Positions 52,757 to 64,000 of a stretch of 64,000 bases of DNA are shown in pieces. Source of the stretch: Bursaphelenchus xylophilus (Eukaryota > Nematoda > Chromadorea > Rhabditida > Aphelenchoididae); contig CAJFCV020000006.1 of assembly GCA_904066235.2 (NCBI GenBank), forward strand, positions 7,130,001 through 7,194,000. The letters run 5' to 3'. Numbering within the stretch: position 1 is the stretch's first letter; every line of letters starts with the position of its first letter. The notes under the pieces are model-generated. The model did no database searches. It worked only from the letters and a program-made list of their open reading frames with translations, and was not told where the DNA came from. The translations under genes and the position numbers were made by a program.

Positions 52757-54820
52757 ATGAGAAGAATTGTTTTATTTTCTCTGTTCTTATGTTATTCTTA
52801 CGCTTTCTTCGGATCAACACCAGATGAGGGCGATTACCGACATCTGTACCCAGAATTGTGCATCGCCTACAAGGTTAACAACCCAATCTCGACATCTTAT
52901 TCTTTGGGTTGGCTCGAAAACGTGAGATATCCAAAAGATCGCACAAAGGTTTTAATTCAAGTAGATGAACAAGATAAGGAGTTGTTTAAGCAGTAAGCAA
53001 ACGACCGTTAGATAAGCTGTTTTAGATGGACCGCCGATTTCAAGGCGTTATATTCATATGTGGCCACAGAGATTGTTGACCCCAATTTTTTGGATCAGGG
53101 TTTGAAGTTCGGAAGGAGGTTTAAATGTGGATATCTGTTGATTACAAATACAGATATATTCCTGAGTGAGAATTCGGTCAAAGATTTGATATCCCTGAAG
53201 CAAGTTGTGGTGTCTGGTTTGATGAAAGATCCCTTTTCGCTGCATTCTAATGGCAAAGGATTGGTCGATTCTTCTCATCTCACCGGAAATAAAATCGAAC
53301 TTTTAAGAGTAGGTATCTAAAGTAATGTAGACAAAGATTACAGGTCTATTATGCCAATCCTCCATTGCTGATCGACCTCAAACACAAGGATTCGTCTTAT
53401 TTAACATTTGATGAGCAAAATTTGAGGGAGAAAGTCGGTTCCAAGAGTCCAGTCGAGATCTTTGCCTTCTCCGCCTACAAGATGGACATCCCCATTTATC
53501 TGGATAATCACTTCTTCTATGGATATTTCATTGATTCCACGAAGTTCTCCAAAGTCGAATTTGCTCAAAAGGTAGGGGTAACTACAGGGTCCAGAGAAAT
53601 GTGGGTTTCTGGTGAAGGTGGTGGCTAACATAAAAATAAGCAAATATCTTCTTTTCAACTATCTAAAATCATAATAAAGCGTTTAAGATTGGTGTGTTCA
53701 CCAAAACGTGCCGCAAAAGTCTCCGCCGAATGCACTGTTGTCCGCACTGGCGGATAAAATTATTTTTTGGCCAAGAAGGCCGCTCATCTTCTTTCCCCTG
53801 CAAAAAGAATTGTTCGGATATCTTGACTGCGCCCCATAAATCGACAAAACGGCACTTTTCTCTGGACACCTTGTATATCTAACATGATAAATATGTTTCA
53901 GTTATCTTCTTTTGAATACCAACTATGGGTGAACAATAATCCGGTCTTATACTCCAACTCGATTGATCCTTGGCAGCCAACTCAACATACATTTGGTTTT
54001 GATAAGATTTATGTAATCAATTTGAAAAGACGACCGGAAAGGCGGAGAAGAATCGAAAAGGGATTGACGATGCTGGGAATCGAGTATAATATATTCGAAG
54101 CAGTCGATGGGATGTCTCTGGGTGAGAAGGAGATGGAGGGCATTAGAATTATGCCCGGATATCTAGACCCTTTTCACAAAAGGCCACTCAAAAGGGGAGA
54201 GATTGGATGTTTCTTGAGTCACTACCATATATGGAAGGAGGTGGTCGATAATGGGTACAGTAGAGTAATCGTATTCGAAGATGACATCAAGTTGTCTGAG
54301 AACGCGACAACCATTTTGAGGGAATTTGTGGAAGATACCATGAAGACACAGGCTGAATGGGATTTTGTTTATCTCGGACGGAAGAAAAACGACGCCAAGA
54401 AACAGGAATTTTACGTTTCTGGTCAGTTTAACTTGATATTTCATCTAACTAGATGGTTGTATTTTAGGTCACAGATATTTAAGTACAGTGACGTACTCTT
54501 ATTGGACCGTTGGATATGCTCTTTCGTTATCCGGAGCTCGGAAATTAATAGAATCGAAGCCATTGGAGAACCTACTGGCTCTGGATGAATACCTCCCCAT
54601 CATGTATAACGACCATCCGAACCCAGAATGGGCGAATTATTTCCCCATTAGAGATCTAAAGGCATTTACCCTCTATCCACTGGTCGTCCATCCGGATAAA
54701 TATTTGAATGAACCTGGATATCTGAGTGATACGGAGAACTCGACCTTGGTGGAAGATGAGACGACGACCAAGATCTTTAAACATGTAGGAGTTAATGTGC
54801 AACAGAAGTCAGAACTTTAA
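52757..54820 (+). CDS. procollagen galactosyltransferase (GT25 family)
   Basis: Exons 52757-52992, 53026-53308, 53344-53571, 53902-54421 and 54468-54820 give 539 aa, with signal peptide MRRIVLFSLFLCYSYAFFG. An N-terminal GT-A-like domain (YLLITNTDIFL) is followed by the GT25 domain: FDKIYVINLKRRPERRRRIE, YNIFEAVDGM, GEIGCFLSHYHIWKEVVDNG, VIVFEDDIKLS (metal-binding acidic motif) and YWTVGYALSLSGARKLIES. The enzyme adds galactose to hydroxylysine of collagen in the ER. No KDEL-type tail is seen (ends QQKSEL; SEL is a weak variant). The next gene starts 143 nt downstream on the same strand. Confidence 0.93.
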
Positions 54821-54962
54821 TTTATTTGAGTTAATAAACTGTTTGTTTATATTAGCAAAGGCCGCAAATTAGGGCATATAAATAATGAAAGGGATCACAG
54901 GTCACTTGACATTCTATCTCGCGATCTGAAATTTCATTTCGTTTTGACCCTGAAGGCATCTG

Positions 54963-58682
<3,720 letters not shown>

Positions 58683-58689
58683 TAAATGT

Positions 58690-59700
58690 TGTTTCCCCCA
58701 TTTCAAAACATTTTCTCTTCCGACGCTATAAACAATATTGGACCCTGTTTCATTTCTCTCTGATACCGTAATCTGCTTGTTGTTTTTGTCAAGTCTCCCC
58801 AAGTCCTTAAAAGTGTGAAAGGACATCTGGCAAGGGGCGGAGACGGCAGACGAGCAGAGACAGATCTTATTGCACCTATGTTTTTCCCCATGTTTTCGCA
58901 GATTCAGGGAGAGAAACGCGCGTGAGCGAAACAAACATGAATCCGTGTTTTGGATGGCGATAGGAAGGGAAGGTGGAACAAGAAGGAAGGGAAACAGACA
59001 ACCGCCTGCGGACTTTAAATGAAAAACAAATTGAAAAGAACAGGCCGAAGGAGGAGATTCCTCCGAAACACGCCTATTCGCAGAGAGAGGGACCAAAGAA
59101 AACCAAGTAGAGAGAGCATAACACTTTTCGGCGGGAGTGCAGGACGACTTCAGAGTGCAGATCGTCGAGTGCTGGCCGCTGTTTTGGTCGTTTTGCGTAA
59201 ACAACTAGAACAATGATGAAGAAAGGAGAGTGCAGTGACAGAAAAGGGACGGGGTCGACATGACTCCGCCCTTTATATTACATAGTTCTGGGAATGAGAG
59301 AGTGTTTATTACGAAGAGAATAATTCGAGACGAAAACAAAACCCCGAATGGATGTCTCTGAGAGAGATGTCTGAGGTCTCCAGAGAACCCGCTTTCTCTC
59401 TCGAGGTTGTTATTCTTTTGTGTGGCTGTCTGTGGTGTGCTCTCTCGACTTGTTTTGGTGTTCTTTGTGTGTCTGCCCAGTTCTCCCCCTCCGTAACCAG
59501 CTCGCTCATTGTGGCTCGTTTCCGTCTTCTCTTTTCTGTTGTTGTTGCGACCCCCCTCATCATACCATGTCGCTGTACCGTTCTCCCCCTTTTCTTCTAG
59601 GTCGTGCCGCGCCCTTCCCACCTAATTCTTCTTGTTTTTGTACGAAATTTAACTTTTATAATAATATTTTCGCTGGTTTTTTCAGAAGGCGAGTTTTGGA
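58690..59700. other. intergenic, no convincing gene
   Basis: Contains long ORFs on the minus strand (58635-59204, 59205-59621) without homology or splice support, and CT-rich tracts (about 59380-59620). A TTTTTTCAG acceptor near 59684 precedes the next gene. Presumed promoter/5' region of that gene. Confidence 0.45.
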
Positions 59701-59706
59701 TGGGTT

Positions 59707-62700
59707 ATGAAAATGATTCCATCGGAACTGAACGAAGATTCAGAACAGTTTAGGAGTTCTTTACAAGCCGCTTCCATCCAATGCGCAAATCGTTGTTACC
59801 AAGGCCAGGTTTACGTGGCCAAGGATACTGTAGGTTTTTTTAAAATTAGTTTTATTCGTCTCATTATATCATATATAGGTCAACTGTCCAAACTATGTTT
59901 TTTTGGTTGTTTGATAACCTTTTTGGCGTCTTGGTTTGTATGAATTGCATTCCCCTACATTGAAAACAATTCTTGGAGGGCATTCGCTCAGGTTGGCACC
60001 GGTCTTAACGTCGGGAATGTGGGAAAGGCGATTTCGTAATAAAAAGCGCGCGATTTCTAAGGGCTTGGTATCCTTGGAAGACTGCGGAGAGCGGGGTTTA
60101 GCTTTTCTTCTGTCAATCCAGATAGATTTAGCGATGTTTTCCACAAAAGAAATCCCATCTAGATCGCTCCCGAATCCCTTTTGTGAACACTTCTTTGATC
60201 CAAATTCAATTCGAATGCTTCCACTAAAATCCCAACAAGAAAGTCAGACAATTGAAATCAAACCGGTAGTAGTAATCAAACAATTTCAGAAAACATTCAA
60301 GAAATCTCAATTTGTGGTATGCTCGATACGAACATTGGAGATTCATGGGCCAAAAAAGAGCTTCAAGAAAACAGAATGGATTAAGCAAATCATTGATCTC
60401 CTGAATGTCTACAGTTTGACCATCAAAGAACATCCCAAACTGACGACTTGTATTGTTCTCGTTACCCCAGATCAGACAGTATTCCTGCGAGCTGCGGACA
60501 GAAATGCTACTCTTCTGTGGTACTCGATTATCTTCAACAGTGTTTACACTTGTCGCTCATTCAATCCCGAGAAATCGATGCCGCGAGATCATTACCCAGG
60601 TATGTCATGCTCTTGTTGATGTTATGTGGGTTGTTTTTTTTACATTTCAAGGTGTAAACTCGTCTCAGGTTTCAAAATTTTAAGCTTTGTGTAAATGTAA
60701 TTATCGTTTCTATGGTTATCTTCCGTTTAATCAGAGTTTTAATAACTGGCTACTACCGTAAATGTTATGGCCGCCCCCAATGTTATTAGTTAATTAGTAG
60801 CCAATTTGTATGTCCATGTTGTTTGTTATGTAATCTTTTTGCAAATTAGTAATTGATGTTGTTGGATGTGTTCAAAAAAAAAAACAAAATGAAAATACAA
60901 ATTTTGTAGAGTACACGTGGGATATGAAGGTTTTGGGCAGCTCCAAATACAGCGTCGCCCATTACAGTAACAGCAACAACATCACAGATAAGGAGCCTGA
61001 ATTGGCTGGCAGGAAACGAGTCTGTCTCTACCGGAATTCCCTCGCCTTTGTCCATTTGAATGAAGAACCCATGGATATCTACGACTTTGTTGACTGGAAC
61101 GTGCAGTACGTCAAGCGACCCCAGTATTACTTAATTTCTGTAAGTCCTTTTTTAAATATTCGACGCCATCTGATAATTGCGCTGTATATCATTGTTCCTA
61201 TAACTATTTTCAGAGAAGTAATATAACTTACTACGGAAATCGGAATAAACATTTCATCTTCTGCATCCGAGAGATGAACGGCGAGAAAGCCAAGGAAGTT
61301 GTTCTTGATGCTGAATCCGAGAGAGAAGCGGAGGAAATCAAACTGGCTTTGGAAGAGCTGATCCAACGAGAAACAAAGCTGCTGGGACTCATCAGTCCCA
61401 AGAAATCGTAAGTTGAAATAAAGGATGACATCATTAACAGAAAAGATGATGATCATTCCTCTATTATGTGTAATACCGCTCTAATTTCAGGCTATACGAA
61501 TCAGTGAATTCCCCGGAAACGAGTATAAATCACAATGAGAGAGCATCAACGTCACAGTCCACCAGTTTGCCCAGAGACCAACTTGACGATGAGATGAGGA
61601 ACAACCAAAAGGGTAAACAGAGAAAGGCAGACTACCGTTTCAAAGAGTAAGTGATAAAAAGACTTGATCACCCCTTTTCTCTGCAGCCTCTTCGGTTCTT
61701 GGAAGAAGAAGTTCGGCAAGAGCAAAGAGAACAACAGTCTCCTGTTCGAGAGTGGGATGAATCCCGTCACAGAATGGGTCGAGAATCGGGCATCAATAAT
61801 ATCAGGGGAGAATGGAACCGAGGAAAGTGGAGGCACCCTTAGGGCTGAAGATCATCAAACCACACGACCGAAGGACAAGATGAGATATCAGAAGGGTGAG
61901 CATCCGTTATTTATGACCACCCTCTTCCTATTAAATAAGTACTGTAGGAGTAGAGAATCGCCTAACACGACCTTGTTTTGAAATTTGTTTTGATGACTAT
62001 GTTATTTTGATCCAAATGATGTAAACACATTTGCAGACGGGGAAGCTCATGAGATGACATCGTTCTTTGACACTATGAACTCATCCATCAGTTCGAAAAC
62101 AAGTTCTGTTGTCAGACCAAGTACAAGTAGTACAAGTGCCCTCGATTCTTGCATTTCCAATCTGAGCTGTGATCTCTCAACTTTATCATCAAACGCTCAC
62201 ACCACCGACGACAGAAGTCACCGACGAAAATACCATCCTATTCCAGCCTTTGACAATATCAGAAAGGGAGATGAGCACTCAGAAAATCTACAAATGTCGA
62301 TAAGCGGCAGCTTCGACAGCTGCTATTCATCGATTACCAACAAACGGCACAAAAATACCAAGAAGACGGTTGATCTAGACCTCTCGGAAGGCCCTCGAAT
62401 GGCATCTCGACCTCCAGAATTCGTGAAACAATCCAAAAACGAATTCGACGTATTCAGATTCCTAACAGGGACTCTTTCGCGATCCATGGATAATGTCAAA
62501 GATTTGTTGCCAGAACACCGTACGTCTGCGTTATACCGAAAGTCATCACTGAACTGTCTGAATAACGATGATCTAAAACGAATGGAGAAAGAAATGAACA
62601 AGTGGCTAGCCATGGCGCCGAAGCCAAAGAAAAGGAAGACAAAACGAAGGAAAAGGATACAATCACACGACGACAGTTACTCCAAGACCTCCCCCGTCCC

Positions 62701-63254
62701 CTCGTCTCGGCATCTCTCGATCTCATCCCAATCAACTCAGAGATCAAACGCATCCAGGAAAGGCCTCCATTCGGCCAGATCACACAGTCGACAGTTCATG
62801 GACAACTCGATGGAAGAGAGCGTCCACTCCTTTGAGAGCGACATGCAATCCAGGGCCAATAGCATGGATTCTCAACGATCCTTTGTGATCGGTGCTTTCA
62901 GAGGATCTAATAAGCACTTGATTCCAAAGGCAACAATGGAAGACACGGACGTCCGCAAGTACGATTTTGGTAAGGTTACTTTAACAACGTGCGCGTTTTC
63001 TCACTGCAGTTATAATGATGTAATCTTCAGAGGCCCAACATATCGTCAGAGCAGAGCCCTTGTTCTACGAGGTTCGAGATGATCTACAACGCTTTGCTAA
63101 CAAGCGAGATCGTCGGCACACGAAACCTGACTCTCTTCAAGGAGTCCGGGGATCCATCAGCTTTCATTCTGGCTGTCAGGTCATTGATGAAGAGATCAAC
63201 TACACCCTGGCTCAGCCTAAGCAAACCAACCCAATCACTGGGATTATCGGATAA
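59707..63254 (+). CDS. large PH-like adaptor protein, unknown
   Basis: Exon 1 (59707-59829) encodes MKMIPSELNEDSEQF onward; the last exon ends 63254; about 950 aa. Residues about 40-260 look like a PH/PTB-type domain (GHSLRLAPVLTSGMWERRF; LLWYSIIFNSVYTCRSF). Residues about 265-390 look like a second PH-like domain (AGRKRVCLYRNSLAFVHLNE; KHFIFCIREMNGEKAKEVV). The rest is a long disordered Ser/Lys/Arg-rich tail (TSSTSALDSCISNLSCDLST; KPKKRKTKRRKR). This resembles scaffold or adaptor proteins such as DOK/IRS types, but no diagnostic motif was found. The join around 59880-59935 does not resolve into one frame, so an unseen intron or a sequence error is possible. Confidence 0.6.
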
Positions 63255-63551
63255 TTAATTATTTCAAATACCTCTTTCAAATATTATTGTCCTGTACATA
63301 AAAACTGAAAAGATTGTATTATTATACCTCAAAATTTTATTGTGTATTGAATGAGACTAAATATTGATGATACTAATAAATTTATTATAATGCGTGTTTC
63401 AAATAATTTGGTCAATTATTGAAGAGCTAGGAATCCAATGGAGTAATTACCATTCCACAAACTAATGACAAGCCTTCCATCAGAAAAATCAACAAATTTA
63501 TCAACAATTAGCCAACAAACAGAATATTCAACGAAAAAAGACGAGTATTTA
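63255..63551. other. convergent 3' region, no gene
   Basis: AT-rich DNA with AATAAA-like signals for both converging genes. No GTPase-domain exons of nucleostemin are visible here. Confidence 0.5.
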
Positions 63552-63949
63552 TTACTTGGACTTGGTCGTCTTCTTTGTCTTATTTATATTCTTATGCTGA
63601 TTCAATTTGGCTTGCTTTCTTCGTTCTAACTTCTCCTCTCTCAACTGTTCTCGTTTCTTCTCAGCTTCTTGTAAAATCTCTTCTTTGAAAGGGCATGAAT
63701 TAGGTACCGATATCATCTTTTCTTTCTTCTTGCGACCACCTCCATCTAAGCATAAATATCACATCGAAAACATTTAAACTCACTTTTCTTGGCAGCCTTC
63801 TTCAACTTTCTGTTGTGCTCCTTTACTTTCTTCTCGATCTTATATCTTTTTTTACAAGTGGATCGCTTTGAACTTTTTTCTAAAATAACGGTGTTAAGAA
63901 TTAGAATATATTTATTACTTAGAGACTTACTGAGACAGAGTTTTGACAT
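63552..63949 (-). CDS. stand-alone Grn1 (nucleostemin/GNL3 N-terminal) protein
   Basis: Three exons joined by frame, about 102 aa: MSKLCLKKSSKRSTCKKRY, KIEKKVKEHNRKLKKAAKK, then GGGRKKKEK, ISVPNSCPFKEEILQEAEKK and a Lys-rich helix ending KKTTKSK. The first 80 residues match the Grn1 domain at the N terminus of GNL3/nucleostemin (KRYKIQKKVREHHRKLRKEA; VPNSAPFKEALLREAE). In those proteins a circularly permuted GTPase follows. Here a stop comes right after the coiled region, the 300 bp beyond hold no GTPase exons, and the gene converges on the PH-like gene. It would be a basic nucleolar protein without GTPase activity. Confidence 0.82.
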
Positions 63950-64000
63950 TGTGACAATGTGTTAGCTGGAAGAGACCACCTATTACGCACAAAACTAAAA

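Noticed and set aside
59205..59621. Minus-strand ORF of 138 aa rich in Arg/Asn/Thr
   Set aside because: Derived from CT/GA-rich tracts in the presumed promoter of the PH-like gene.

Overview
The window is animal nuclear DNA, almost certainly from a nematode. It has compact genes with many 35-60 nt introns, 3' splice sites of the TTTTAG/TTTCAG type, and same-strand genes about 100 nt apart with a poly(A) signal followed by a splice acceptor (operon-style spacing). It also carries a transthyretin-like gene, a typical nematode family. The rps-13 / ZNF622-like pair recalls the C. elegans C16A3 neighbourhood (from memory). I cannot name a genus.

Layout. 1-2.65 kb: no gene; a tRNA-like sequence and two tandem hAT-type elements sharing 8-bp target duplications. 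2.8-12.8 kb: rps-13 and a Rei1/ZNF622 gene (+); a minus-strand cluster mrpl-12, ZNF706-like, unknown membrane protein; a SAXO-like repeat protein (+); TBC1D13 and ATF6 (-). 12.8-17.4 kb: repeat desert with foldback elements, including a TTAA-flanked element inserted into an older hAT-like element. 17.4-23 kb: TRAPPC2 and Pmp3 (+), ER alpha-1,2-mannosidase (+), OST delta/ribophorin II (-), DCN1-like (-). 23-26.7 kb: nested foldback elements. 26.7-33.4 kb: two secreted nematode-type proteins, a TTBK-like kinase and an EndoU ribonuclease (all -). 33.5-39.9 kb: a REJ/GPS-like single-pass membrane glycoprotein (+). 39.95-42.7 kb: SLC35F-like transporter (-), transthyretin-like (+), Ly6-like (-). 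43.3-52.3 kb: UVRAG, VPS41 and a RING/B-box protein, read in that order on the minus strand. 52.7-58.7 kb: GLT25 collagen galactosyltransferase and lysosomal alpha-mannosidase (+). 59.7-63.95 kb: a large PH-like adaptor (+) and a stand-alone Grn1 (nucleostemin N-terminal) protein (-).

Themes. The genes are largely secretory-pathway and endolysosomal: N-glycan trimming and transfer, collagen glycosylation, the ATF6 stress sensor, TRAPP/TBC trafficking, and UVRAG with the HOPS subunit VPS41 in one likely transcription unit.

The most unusual signal is in the mobile DNA. Three foldback elements (9.49-10.34, 25.68-26.27 and 51.33-52.06 kb) each carry a tRNA-like sequence with recognisable Pol III A and B boxes at the centre of long inverted arms, and each is flanked by a direct 3-bp duplication. 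Two of them share the terminus CAAGGAAAGTACTT. Two sit in introns of TBC1D13 and UVRAG. Exon joins were worked out by hand from reading frame and GT/AG signals; where a join could not be solved I say so.
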